Shown: positions 46,656 through 58,099, numbered from the stretch's first letter. The stretch: DNA of 64,000 nucleotides from Podocnemis expansa (GCA_007922195.1 ML682005.1:27267183-27331182), one strand, 5' to 3'. Notes: generated by a model not told the origin, from the letters alone. Translations and numbers: made by a program.

Positions 46656-47599
46656 CCCTATGAGCTTCATGTAGTGAGCAATTGGAGAAAGAACATGTGG
46701 TTGAAGTTGTATGAAGAAAAGAAATCATAATATCGGTGGGCAGAGGTTCTAACATCCATTAAGGGGATGAGCCAGCCATCACAGTCTTAAACTAGTATGC
46801 AGCTGGGCTGTCCAGCTGAATTTCTCAATGGTGGACAACCAAAGGGCTATGAGAAATGTCATTTTCAGTCTACACTTGGCATAGAGACTATCCACTTCAG
46901 CTGGCATCTGACTTAACTGCAGTGATCCGCATTCACAACAACCACCAGACTTATGTACTTTAGGTCTCAGTATGAAGAGGTCAGCCTCAAAAAAGGCTAC
47001 AGCTTGTTTGAAACACAAACAGCCTCATAGGCAGAGGTAGCTTAGAACACATCACCTCAATCCTTTTATCATGCCTGCTTCCCTCTGAATAATGGGTTAA
47101 ATTCATGGTTTTTGTTGTCATCTCAAAATTATCATTGACCAGTCCATTTGCTGTGGGAAAACACAGAAAAACCTGGAATTTGTGTTTTTAGAGAAAATCT
47201 TTAGTTTTTACCTTTTGTGGAAAAAATAAAAACACATACAGTAGAACTCCGCTTATGAAATCTGATTGAGAATGGGGTCAGATTGGACAGTTAAAAATTT
47301 GGATAATCAGGAGAAAGGGTGGAGCTGTCAGTTTATTTATAATTTAAACAGTAAAACTTTGTGTTCAACTGTATAATGCTGGGGAAACTAAAGTTCAGTG
47401 TTTCATTTTATCATGGAAAATGCAGAATTTTATGTATTTTAATTGGATTTATTTTATCATGGAAAACTAGGATCCCTGTTGATCATTTTGAGTGGAATAT
47501 ATAATCTTGAAAAATTAGCTTTGGGGTAGTGGCTGTATTTGTCAGTTTGTACAATTCATAGCACATTGAGGCACTACCATATTTAGATCTCTTCAAGTT
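46656..47599. other. Unassigned AT-rich sequence
   Basis: Nothing is recognised. Confidence 0.4.
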
Positions 47600-50548
47600 A
47601 GATGTCTTCAAGTCACCGAGGCCTGAATGTTTTATACCCTAGAACACTCAAGAAGCTGACTGAATAGATATCTGAGCTATTAAAAATTATTTTTAAAAAA
47701 GTTATGGAAGATAGAACAGGTTCCAGAAGAGTGGAAAAGGGCAAGTATAGTATCAAGTTACAAAAAGGAAATTAAGAACAACACAAGGAATTACGGACTA
47801 GTCAGTTCAACTTCAGTACCCAGAAAGAGAATGGTGTAGATAATTAAACAACTAGTGTGCAGACACCTAGATAATAATAAGTAACAGTCAGCATGGATTT
47901 CTCAAGACCAAATTGGGTCAAACAGATCTTATAGCTTATAATGTCAGGATAAACAATGAGCGTCCTGTGGCACCTTAAAGACTAAAACATGTCTTTAGGC
48001 ATAAGCTTTCAAGGGCTCCAACCCACTTCAGCAGATGCATGAAGTAGAAACTACAGCTGAGAGGTATATATACACATGCCAGGATGGAGGATAAGCAATA
48101 CAATGGGGAGAGCAAGTGGTAACAAAGTCAGTTCAGCTAGGATAGGTGAGGCCCACTCACATGAGTAGATTAGAAGGAGAGAATGTGGGAACGGGCACAA
48201 TTATTTTTTATGATGGGCTAACCATTCCAAGTGCCTATGTAACCCATGGGCTTAAAGGAGGAGTGTGTCTTTAAGAGTTTTCCCGGTGTCTGAGTTGCTC
48301 TTGCTGTGTCGCTGTTGCTGGGCAGATTTAGCTGCCTAGACCCAGAAGTTCCAGCATGTTCTGTGTAGTTTTGAGCATGCTTAGCAAGGGTCCCTGCCAG
48401 TGCAGTGGTCCGGGGTCTGAGATCAAGCAGCCAGGCCAGTTGCATGAGGGGAGTACTGGTGCTCTGTGCAAGGGGAGAAGCTGAGCCAGGACCAGATAGC
48501 AGGCTGTTTTTTCCCAACTCTGAGGCATTTTGCTTCAGGTCAGTAGCTTTGTTAACCCTCCAGCAGGGAAGTCTGGAGGCAGTGGGTACAGAGAAGAAAC
48601 CATTGGGAAAAGAAGGGTGGTTGCCTTCTAACTTTATACTCTGGGTTATGGGCTTAGCTACAGTCCTTTTGTGTAATAAGGGGAAAGAGATAATTATATT
48701 TTGTTATTGTCAGAGATGTATTTTTCCTTTGTAACAGGGTTTTTTCTATATATGTGTGTACGTAAATGAGTGTGGACTGAGTAAGCTGTGTGGACAGCAG
48801 TGCTCCCAGCAGAGGAAGAAAGGTTTTCCAGGACTCATACAGAGGATTTCTGCTGCCAAGAGGAGGGAGCTGCTGCTTCTAGCACAAACCTTTGGGACTT
48901 GGTGATTTGAGACCATAACAGACTCATGTGGATACTGCTAAATAGCCACTATGTATTATAGATCTGTATACTAATAATTTCTTCTGCTTTCATAGAAGGT
49001 TTATAAAGTTAATGTTTAATATAGTACATTGCTTTTGTTTATTTTTTTTAATTATGAACAGTCTTCACTGTGAGCCCCTTTACAGACTAGATCCTGGCTC
49101 TCCAGCTGCTTTTTGCAGGTCTGCTTTCTGTGAGGCACTGGAGGGGGGCAGATAAATGACTTTGAGCCCACCCTAGCAGGTTACACCTATTCAGACCCGA
49201 TCTGATTATGTCAAGTTTAAAATGAAGTCCAGCTTTGCAGTTTCATACCGAAGTCTGTTTTTGCTCAAAGAAATCTGTTAGTCTTTAAGATGCCACAGGA
49301 CTCTCATTGATTTTTGCTGTATACAGACTAACACGTCTATCTCCCTGGAATTTTTCAGGATAGTAAGCCTTGTGGCTGGGGGTGGGCAGAGAGTGGGTTA
49401 GATGTGGTGTTTGTCTTGACTTTAGATATTGTCTTGCATTACCGTCTCATAAATGAACTAGGGAAATAAAACATAGGTGGAGCTACTAAAAGATACGTGT
49501 ACAACTACTTGGAAAACCATTCCCAGAAAGTAGTTATCCATGGTTCACAGTCATGTTGGAGGCACATGTTGAGTGAAGTCCCATAGGGATCAGTTCTGGG
49601 TCCGGTTCGGTTCAATATTTTCATTAATAGTTTAAATAATGACATAGAGAAGTACATTTAAAAATTCATGAATAATACCAAGCTGGAAGGGATTGCAAGG
49701 GCTTTAGAGGATAGGAGTCAAATTAAAAAAGATCTAGACAAATGGGAGAGATGATCTGAAGTAGATGGGATGAAATGCAGTAAGGACAAATGCAAAGCTC
49801 TCCACTTACGAAGGCACAATCATTTTGCACACATACAAAATGGGAAATAATTCCGCAGAAAAGAGTACTGTGGAAAGGGATCTGGGGGTCATACTGGATC
49901 ACACGCTAAATATGAATCAACAGTGTAACATTTTTGCAAAAAAATGCAAACATCATTCTGGGGTATATTAGCAGGACTGTTGCAAGGAACACCCAAGAAG
50001 TAATTCTGTTCCACTCTGTACTGATTAGACTGTAGATGGAATATTTTGTGTCCAGTTCTGAGAGCCACATTTCAGGAAAGATGTGGATAAATGAGAAAGT
50101 TCAGAGAAGAGCAAAAGAAGTGATTAAAGGTCTAGAAAACATGACCTATGTGGGATGATTGAAAAAACTGGGCTTGTTTAGTTTGGAGAAGAGAAGATTG
50201 AGAGGGGAGATGACAACAGTTTTCAAGTACAAGGCTGTTATGAGGAGGGGGGAGAAAAATAGTTCTTCTTAACCTCTGCGGACAGAGCAAGAAGCTATGG
50301 ATGAAAACTGCAGCAAGGGCAGTTTAGGGTGGATATTAGGAAAAAATTCCTGTCAGAGCAGTTAAGCACTGGACTTAATTGCCTAAGGAGATTGTAGAAT
50401 GTACATCAGTGGAGATTTTTTAAGAACAAGTTAGACAAACTACTATCTGAGGTAGTTTAGATAATGCTTAGTCCTGCCATAATTATGGGGGGGCTGGACT
50501 AGATGAGCTCATGAGGTTCCTTACTGTTCTATGATTCTATAATAATTA
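47600..50548 (+). mobile_element. CR1 LINE split by a PLE insertion
   Basis: Two CR1 pieces in sense orientation flank the insertion at 47952-49354. The 5' piece (47600-47951) holds the reverse transcriptase N-terminal region, e.g. VPEEWKRASI near 47725 and a segment around 47800 matching NYGLVSSTSVP. The 3' piece (49355-50548) continues with the VFVLTLDIVLHYRLI-like and VPQGSVLG-like regions, the C-terminal region (LKKLGLFSLEKRRLRG near 50160-50207) and a 3' end GGGCTGGACTAGATGAGC, then GTTCTATGATTCTATA. Many stops and frameshifts make it an old copy. Confidence 0.8.
47952..49354 (-). mobile_element. PLE insertion with an inverted 3' fragment at its 5' end
   Basis: TCAGGATA flanks it exactly (47944-47951 and 49355-49362; 9 of 10 with two more bases upstream), and the CR1 reads continuously across one copy. 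The left edge is an antisense PLE 3' terminus (GAGCGTCCTGTGGCACC, TTAAAGACTAAAAC, then ATAAGCTTTCAAGGG). Near 49210-49255, AATGAAGTCCAGCTTTGCAG resembles antisense PLE endonuclease C-terminal sequence. At 49265-49350 a second 3' terminus runs in the opposite, sense direction (AATCTGTTAGTCTTTAAGAT, then ACAGGACTCTCATTGATTTT). About 48240-48920 is of uncertain origin and may be a further insertion. The hammerhead near 48000-48037 is degraded (CTGCTGA). Confidence 0.75.
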
Positions 50549-52020
50549 AAAATTGGGGAGAAAATAAATTCTTAATATCAAAGAGTGACCTTTTGATTAT
50601 GTTCATGGATATGGTTTTTCAATAATGGTGTTCCTGCTATTTGTTGCTTTAGCAGGTTGCAGGATATGACTGCACCAATAAAAACAACAAAATTAAAAAA
50701 ATGTAGGGAATCTTATTGCTACTTTAGTCTGATGAAAACTGTGAGAACAACATGAGAGTATTGAGTGCAGAGATCCCTGTCCAAAATTAGTAATGTGATA
50801 ATGGCTACAAATAGATGGCACCAAAAAATGAACTTAGATGTGTTATACTTACACTGACGGAACAAATAATTTTAGGTGAGCTGAATGTGTGTAGAGTCAA
50901 TAATTGCCTGATGCAAGGATGCACAATCTGCGATAGTTACAGTATATGCAACCCAAAAAGAGAAACACAAAAATGTAAAAATATGGCCAATGGGCAGGCT
51001 AAATACCTTACATAATCAGTTTCTAAAACTAAATTGCTATCCACCCATCAGGAGGACATCAGAGGCACAGAAAATTAAGACAGTTTGCTTAGTGTGTAGC
51101 AGGCTATCAGCACTATGCCATTAGTTTGTTTTAGCATGAACAGCTCTAGAGCCACAAAACTTAACTGTTTTTAATCAAACAGGATGGACAATTTAATCTA
51201 CATGCCACTGCCCAACTCAGTTACTTTTCTCCTTCCCATCCTCATGCATGAATCCTTATAGGTTTCTTTCCATGCATGTACATTCAGGAGTAAATAGTTC
51301 TGCTTAGCACATAGCTGTGGAAGAAATAAAGTGCAGCAGGCCACAGTCCAGGTGTATGTATTCCCTTAATCTTTTGCTAGATTCTGAGCAGCTGTTTAAA
51401 CAAAAAGTCATTAATCTTCAGTTTATAAGTATATTGAGTGCAAATCTAAGTTTCTGGGGTAACAGACGCTAGCGGGTTTAGAAATTCGTTTTGCTATATG
51501 TAACTGTTCTTCTCATGCCACCTCACCATTGCACTATTTGTTATTATGACGAAACTGAACGTCTCTCAGATGAGTTCCTGAAAACATTAGTGTTGTAAAA
51601 TTAATTGTTTTTCCTCCAGTTCTCATTTGTAAAAACTATGTTCCAAATATTTACTTTGGATAAAATGTTCCAAATTCCATAAGTCATTTAAGTACTTTTT
51701 AAAGTCCCATTTTCAAAAGTGATTGAAACTTAGATTCCTGTAGCAGTGCATCACCTTCTTATAATACATAACTTGGGCTAGCAGCCTCATGGGCCACTCA
51801 GTTGAACCCAGACGAGTGCACTGACAGCGGCGAATTTTCTGCTGTCAGCATAGACATGCCCATACCTGCTTTTGCAACTGTTATCCTTTACCCAGTGAGA
51901 TGCAAAATGAAAAGCTCTTAAATCAAAAACATTGCTTAGCATGCGTGAAAGCTTCTCTTCCTTGCTAAAGGTATCAGCATGTTTCACATAGCCCAAAGTG
52001 AGTTGCTAATTGTTCTACAT
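50549..52020. other. Unassigned AT-rich sequence
   Basis: Nothing is recognised. Confidence 0.4.
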
Positions 52021-52085
52021 CAAAATAAACAAGGAGACTCCTTGTTTATTTTGCTGAACTAGACTGTCATGGGTATCCCTTTGAA
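52021..52085. mobile_element. Minimal head-to-head PLE 3' ends
   Basis: CAAAATAAACAAGGAG and CTCCTTGTTTATTTTG are perfect inverted 16-mers separated by one base (52021-52053). The right copy continues as the PLE terminus GCTGAACTAGACTGTCATGG, then GTATCCCTTTGAA. This is the same head-to-head layout as at 43.9 kb, cut to the last bases. Confidence 0.65.
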
Positions 52086-52249
52086 ACTTGTACAGGTGAC
52101 AGCAAATGACTAATAATAAGTTTAATAAAGATTCAACTCTGTGGTTAACAACACACCATTTTATGACCATACTACAAACAGTAGAGGGAGACAGGGCATG
52201 AGCAGCATTCGGCATTCTGTCCTCACATCTTCTTTTACATATACACAGA
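52086..52249. other. Unassigned sequence
   Basis: Nothing is recognised. Confidence 0.4.
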
Positions 52250-53165
52250 ATTTATCATGAGACAAGCTGTGGAAGGTTTTGATAAAGTAGGAGGAACTGG
52301 CTTTTCCACCTGTGGATACCCCTTAATTGACCTCAGATATGCTGATGACATGATGCTCTCTGCCATAGTGATAGATACAATGCAGTGAATGTTAAAGTTT
52401 GTAAAAACAGTGAGAGATGAAATAGACTGTCTTTAAATGTGGCAAAAATGAAATGCATGTACACTGAAAAAATCACTGAAAAATGGGATGCAAGCTGTAA
52501 AGGCAGTAGATTAATATAAATTATCTGGTACTGTACATATCCAACCAAGAAAAGGAAGATGATTAGGGTTGGCTTACTCAGCCATGGCCTCCCTTTTGAA
52601 AGTGTTAGAAAGCCACGGTAACTTAATATGCATGGAGGTTAGACTGATGCAAAGGGTATTTTTCCCCCCACAGCAACTTATAGATGTGAATCCTGGGAAA
52701 CTAAAGCTGCTTCTGACAAAAGGAAAAAACTGAAGCCTTTGAGATGTGGGGTTGGTGAAGATACTTGTTTATTTACTGAATGGAAAAGAAGACAAATGCT
52801 TCAGTGACATGGACTCTGCTCTCAGATATCAATGGGCGCAGGTTTAGTACTCAAGTCACTTCAGGAGCAGAGATGGAAATAATCTACAGAAAGTTATTAT
52901 GGAAGGAGTGGTGGTGAGTCATCAGAGCAGTGAAAACCAGTGTGGAAACGGATAGATGATCTGCCGATATCTGGGTGTTCAGCTGCTGAATGTGCAAAGA
53001 CAATCATAGATCAAGAAGACTTCAAAAAATCGTTACGATGTTTCAAGTGTTCAGACATGAATAACTGGGTTTATTTATATGGGTAGATGCTTGAGTAGAT
53101 TAAAATTACCAATAGAATGTGATGGTCTTACACGTTTATATTCAGTACCTGGAATGTCAAAATTT
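52250..53165 (+). pseudogene. Non-CR1 LINE reverse transcriptase remnant
   Basis: PLIDLRYADDMMLS (52320-52361) carries the catalytic box YADD at 52338-52349. Further on, sense-strand pieces SLLKVLESHG, MEVRLMQRVF, then TYRCESWE near 52680-52700 and KPFEMWGW near 52735 follow the order of the C-terminal region of RTE/R4-like LINEs, which have a YGCESW-type motif after the catalytic box. It is broken by many stops and frame changes. It is a different clade from CR1, and the exact clade needs a search. Confidence 0.6.
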
Positions 53166-53569
53166 TGTAGAAAACAAGTGTTCTGTAAGTAATTTGTTTC
53201 CTGCATACTGTTTGCAATGATTGCATGTCACTTACCCACCTACCACTTGCACACCTACTCTTGTTCGTCACAATGCTTCAATGTGCGGTCCTAAGAAGAG
53301 AGACAATGCACCGATCTCACCCACTTAATCAGGGGTTGAAGGGACAACAGAGGTAGAATATTAAAAGAGGTGTTCTGATTGCCCACTTGACAAGGAAAAA
53401 AATAACACATGTCGATTAGAATTCTGCAATGTAAACCAGGATTTTTTTAAAGTCAAAAAGTATTGTGACATTCATCACAGCAGGATGCTGTCATGCATGG
53501 ATTGTACTTATGGATTTTTGAACAATAATCATCTGTTCTGTAGCTCTGGTAATGACACTTACTCTCAAA
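53166..53569. other. Unassigned sequence
   Basis: Nothing is recognised. Confidence 0.4.
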
Positions 53570-53742
53570 GGGCCTGACTCTCCATTGCTTAACATATCAT
53601 GTATGCTTTTATACCTATGGAAAATGGGTTAAAATCCTGACATCAGTTTATGAAAATGAAGAATTCTTATTTGATACTGCTTGACACCTACTTTGTACAT
53701 GTGAAAGCACTGCATAGGTTGTAAGGCAATGGAGAATCATAC
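53570..53742. mobile_element. Old MITE with inverted ends
   Basis: GGCCTGACTCTCCATTGC on the left and GTAAGGCAATGGAGAATCA on the right form an imperfect inverted repeat. Sauropsid genomes hold many old repeats with GCCTGATTCTCCATTGC ends. It is non-coding. Confidence 0.5.
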
Positions 53743-54091
53743 CAAAATGAATGTAGTGATAAGTTGCACAGCTATTAAAAATGTGTTATCTAGGAATATA
53801 TGCCATGGGCCACTTGACAGAGTGCACTCATTCCTGCCTCTCTTCAAGCCTGCAAAAAGCTCAGGGACATTCTGCTGACAAAACAGCCTTTGTAGTTTAT
53901 TTACAGTGTTCATTTACACCATGCTTTCACACTATACAGTCTTGTACTACAGTCCTAGGAAGCACTCAGCTCCTGAAAGTCTCAGTCATTCATATTCTCT
54001 CACTCCCTCTCCTGCTTCCTCCTTCTTGCTTCCTTTCGTGTGCCTTTTTAGTCATTTGCCTTCAGGTCTAATTAACCTCTTAGTTCTCCTT

Positions 54092-54705
54092 AGCATACTG
54101 GGCTGCATCAGAAGAAGTGTTGCCAGCAGATCAAGGGATGTGATCGTTCCCCTCTGTTCTGCACTGGTGAGGCCACATCTGGAATACTGTGTCCAGTTTT
54201 GGGCTCCCCACTATACAAAGGACATGGACAAATTAGAGAGAGTCCAGCGGAGGGCAACAAAAATGATCAAAGGGCTGGAGCACAAGCCCTATGAAGAAAG
54301 ACTGAAGGAACTAGGCTTATTTAACCTGCAGAAGAGAAGACTAAGGGGAGATTTGATAGCAACCTTCAACTACTTGAAGGGTTGCTCCAAGGAGGATGGA
54401 GCTCGACTGTTCTCAGTAGTAACAGAGGACAGAACGAGGAGCAATGGTTTCAAGTTGCAGCTGGGGAGGTCGAGGCAGGATATTAGGAAAAACTTTCTTA
54501 CTAGGCGAGTGGTGAAGAATTGGAATAAGCTACCTAGGAAGGTGGTGGAATCTCTGTCTTTGGAGGTGTTTAAGGCCCAGCTGGACAAAACCCTGGCTGG
54601 AATAATCTAGTGGAAGTGGGCCTGCTTTTTTGGCAGGGGATTGGACTAGATGACCTCGGGGGGTCCCTTCCAACCCTATGGTTCTATGATTCTATGATTC
54701 TATCC
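54092..54705 (+). mobile_element. CR1 LINE 3' end with open reading frame
   Basis: A 5'-truncated CR1. From [20 protein letters not shown] through [38 protein letters not shown] and [20 protein letters not shown] to [11 protein letters not shown] and the native stop (54610), about 170 codons run without interruption. The 3' UTR follows with GGACTAGATGACCTCG, GGTCCCTTCCAACCCTATGG and the tail TTCTATGATTCTATGATTCT. It is the least decayed transposon coding sequence in the window, so it is probably the youngest CR1 here. It cannot move by itself because the endonuclease and catalytic part are missing. The frame upstream of 54092 is not CR1. Confidence 0.9.
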
Positions 54706-54752
54706 CCACCCCTGAATAAGGTTCACTCTTGATCATGACATATCCTCTAGAG

Positions 54753-54933
54753 CAGTGGTTCTCAACCACTGTGTTGGGAAACACTACTGTGTCACCACAA
54801 AGTGGTAAGCATGTTGTGCACAGCTGGGGAGATGGCTGGATTTGCCCTGGTGTGGGGAGTGGACTGGTCTGTCCTGTTGGCTGCCAATATGCCACCAAGT
54901 GTGTCATGACCTGCAAAAGGTTGAGAACCACTG
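54753..54933. mobile_element. hAT (Charlie-type) MITE
   Basis: CAGTGGTTCTCAACC and GGTTGAGAACCACTG are perfect 15-bp terminal inverted repeats of the Charlie hAT type. Flanks CTCTAGAG (54745-54752) and CTCTAGCA (54934-54941) match at 6 of 8. It is 181 bp and non-coding. Confidence 0.85.
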
Positions 54934-54941
54934 CTCTAGCA

Positions 54942-56329
54942 TAGTTAATTAGCATTTCAGTGACCAGCATTCTGGCTCAACTGCTACCACATCAACACAG
55001 ACCACTTTATCCAAATGCTGACACTAAGTTTCCTCCCAATCAGCAAATGTGACAGGAATATCATTCTATATTGGGAACTGAAATGGCATACATCTTAAAA
55101 TATCACACAGGTTTGCACAATTGTTAGAAATATGACACAGAATTATTGTGTGTGACATTGTTGTGGTTTTGTGAAGGAAAAATATTTCCAAATACACCTC
55201 TTCAAAATAAAGAAAAAACATCATTTTAGGGTTGGCAAACACATCCACTAGGAAATTACTTGTCACCCTTCTTTTTCTATGAGAAGCATATCACAACTTT
55301 GTACTGAAACAGCAAAGCACCATGGTATTTTCTCAAAGAAAACTGATCTATGAAGTCAATGGATTACACCAGAAAGCTGAATTTGGCTGTTGCTTTTTAT
55401 GGGTATATTTACACTGCAGTGTGTCCGTTGCCCATTAAGTTAATTGGATGGCCGCCCCTCCTGGGCCATCAGTTAGGTATGTGAAGTATGTAGAGGGGAG
55501 CAGATGGCCCCTTCAACTGAACTAGATGGCCGTTGACACCCAATTGAGTTCTACAGGGCTGGGCGTAGGTGGGCACTGCCAAATTGCAAGATCTATGAGA
55601 TAGTGAAGGCATGAGTCATGCTCACCTGAGTTTCCCACCTTACCTGTAATCAGAAAACTGGCGGGAAACAAACAGTTTAAAAACTCAGGGTTTGGGTTGA
55701 TCAGGCAGGACGGTTCCTGACATCCTGCCTGGCCTGATCACCCAGACGCTGACCTCCTCTGCTCATGAGTTCTCCCCTAGCGTACCACGATTAAAACTGC
55801 CGTCCGAGTAACGAGTCTCTCTCTCTCCTGCCTGTAATGCTGCTGCTGCTGCTGCTGGTGGAATTGGTAAGAGCCTGCCCCTGCAACTTTCTTTAAAAAT
55901 AAGTTACCTCCTCTTTGGCTGCTGGTTTGCCATTGCTCTCTCCCAGCTCTACCAAGCCCATGCTCCTAAAAACAGGCTTGTTTTTTGCCTTCTGGCTTCC
56001 CCCTTTTTCTTAGATTGCTGCTTCACCTGCCACTGTTTAAAAAAGCTCCCGTTTCCAATTGTTTGCCACTGTTCTGTATTGCTTGTTGTATCTCTCCCTT
56101 CTAATTTGTTTGAACTTATCTTAGAAGTACTATTTTGATTTGCAACATTGTTTAGTATAATCTGTAAGCCTTAGAAGTGTTAAGGTAGATTGTAAGATTG
56201 TTTCATTTAGTTTGTAAACCCTAGAGTTGTTGTGCTAGGTCATTTTGCCTTCCCCCTGTGACTCCGCTGAGTTAAATAAACTTTTTCTTAAACCTTCCTT
56301 GTCCCCTCTTTATTCCCCCCCGTGCATCC
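54942..56329. other. Unassigned; possible MITE end and CTG run
   Basis: GGGTATATTTACACTGCAGT near 55400 resembles a GTCTACAC-type MITE end without a clear partner. A run of six CTG codons after an ATG lies at 55837-55857 and is treated as a finding. AAATAAA occurs near 56275. No family is recognised. Confidence 0.35.
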
Positions 56330-56740
56330 CCCTCCACTTTCCCGCGGCTCCCTTCCCTATTCCCTGCGGCTTTCCCGTGGCTCCTTTTCCCTGTCCCTTG
56401 CTGCTTCTCATGGCTCCTTTCCCTGTCCCCTGCCACTCCCTGTGGCTCCTTTCCCTGTNNNNNNNNNNGGCTCCTTTCCCTGTCCCCTGCCACTCCCTGT
56501 GGCTCCTTTCCCTGTCCCCCACTGCTTCCCTGCGGCTCCTTCCCTGCAGCTCCCCTTTGCCGCCCTTTCCCTGCAGCTTCCCCTTGCCGCTTCCCGTGGC
56601 TCCTTTTCCCTGTCCCTTGCTGCTTCCCGCGGCTCCTTTCCCTGACCCTGGCCTCTCCCTGTGGCTCCTTTCCTGTCCCCTGCCACTTTCCCGTGGCTCC
56701 TTTCCCCGTCCCCTGCCTGCTCCCGCCGGCTCCCCCTTGC
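56330..56740. repeat. C/T-rich minisatellite, about 32-bp unit
   Basis: Repeated units of the form GGCTCCTTTCCCTGTCCCC then TGCCACTCCCTGT, with variants. They are almost pure pyrimidine plus G on the plus strand. About eleven units are visible. The run of N lies inside. Long open frames on both strands (Pro/Leu-rich and Gly/Lys-rich) are products of the repeat. Confidence 0.85.
56459..56468. other. Assembly gap (10 N)
   Basis: Ten undetermined bases inside the minisatellite. The true number of repeat units is therefore unknown. Confidence 0.98.
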
Positions 56741-57193
56741 TCCTGCGGCTTTGCTTCTGCTCCCCCACATACCCCTAAACACCCCTTTTTTCCTGCTGCA
56801 CTCCCAAGTTTACCCCATGCCCTCCCCCCTTGTGAAGTGCTGTTAACCGCACTCTGATTTAGTTTAAAAACATAAGTTGTTAGTTTGAGAACCCCCATTG
56901 TCCCCCAACTTGTTCCACCCCATAAAGTTAAGTCTATTTGACAAAACCCCATTGTAAAAAGCCGTGGCAAACTTCATACACATACACTTCATAATTCATT
57001 TTGTATCAATACCCATTTATAATAAAGATTAAGTTGTACCCCACTGGTTCGGTAATTGCCCCCCAAGATCCCCAAATTATAGAACCTGCTGGCAGGGTCA
57101 CAGTGTAAGCCCAGTGCTAGTGGGACTCAAGTTAGCAATCACTGGATTAAAGAACCCAGTGCTTGAGTGTCTACACTTTATGTCAACTGAAAG
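56741..57193. other. Unassigned sequence
   Basis: Nothing is recognised. AATAAAG occurs near 57021. Confidence 0.4.
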
Positions 57194-57763
57194 CAGGGGT
57201 TAAAGTATAATTTGGGGGGCCCCGGAATGCTCCTGTGTCAGTGGCCCCTCCCACTCTGGTGGGCCCCCCGGACCCCAGGTCCTGCACCCCTGGGTCAGTG
57301 CCCCATCCCCTGCCCCCAATACCTCCCCAGTGTGAACCAGCCACCCTCACACTCACCGATGGCGTAGGTGGGGGCGCTAGGGCCCAGGTCCTGGTGGCAC
57401 CACATCTAAGGCCAATGCTGCAGGCCCCAGGTTGGGGATGGGGAGTGGAAGGGGATGGGTTTGGAGTGGGGCTCAAGCCCCCAGTAATGGCCCTAGCCCC
57501 TCGCCATCTCCCCTGCCTACCAGAACATGGTAGAAGGCCGCTCTGGGGCCTTCTATTTTTAGGGGCCCAGTGTTCAGGCCCCTAAAAATAGAACATGGAT
57601 CCAGAATGCTGCATTCCAGGGCCTGCTATTTTTCTATGATGGGCCCCACAATGCAGCATTATGGCTCCACGTTCTATTTTTGAGGGCCCCGGAATGCTGA
57701 GCCCCTAAAAATAGTGGGCCTTGGAATGGTGTTGTGGTGCGTTCCCCCTTACTTTAACCCCTG
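57194..57763. mobile_element. hAT non-autonomous element
   Basis: CAGGGGTTAAAGTA and TACTTTAACCCCTG are perfect terminal inverted repeats. Flanks ACTGAAAG (57186-57193) and GCTGGAAG (57764-57771) match at 6 of 8, fitting a hAT 8-bp duplication. The interior is GC-rich, and the right third repeats CTATTTTTAGGGGCC and its complement CCCCTAAAAATAG several times, forming subterminal hairpins. No transposase is present. Confidence 0.8.
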
Positions 57764-57771
57764 GCTGGAAG

Positions 57772-58099
57772 GTTAAGAATTTTCTAATGAGGACTCAGAA
57801 CCAAGAGCTCTTGCATTCGCTCTGCATCAGGTAGACCCAAGTCGAACCACCCATATCACAGTTTCCTTAGCACCCTCCTGATATATGGCCAGACTAACCC
57901 TTTGACCATAACACAGTGTGGGAAACTTGACTGTCTGCCCTGTATGTTACAGGAAATTTGAACAGCTCACCAGTACATTCCAATGAGTGGCATTTTGGTT
58001 TGCACACTCCCATCTATTATAGCCAAGAGCATGACTGAGGCACCCTTTGAAGAACTTCTCTTACTTGTACTATTTCGGGAATTGGAAAGAGCGTCCATG
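57772..58099. other. Unassigned, upstream of Harbinger remnant
   Basis: This may include the decayed 5' part of the Harbinger element. No motif is clear. Confidence 0.3.

Noticed and set aside
48237..48917. Solo LTR starting TGTAACCC and ending CATAACA inside the 48-kb PLE
   Set aside because: No target duplication matches at these edges, and no TATA and AATAAA pair is convincingly placed.
56245..56970. Long open frames on both strands (up to 232 codons)
   Set aside because: They are Pro/Leu-rich or Gly/Lys-rich translations of the C/T minisatellite, overlap each other in several frames and cross an N gap.
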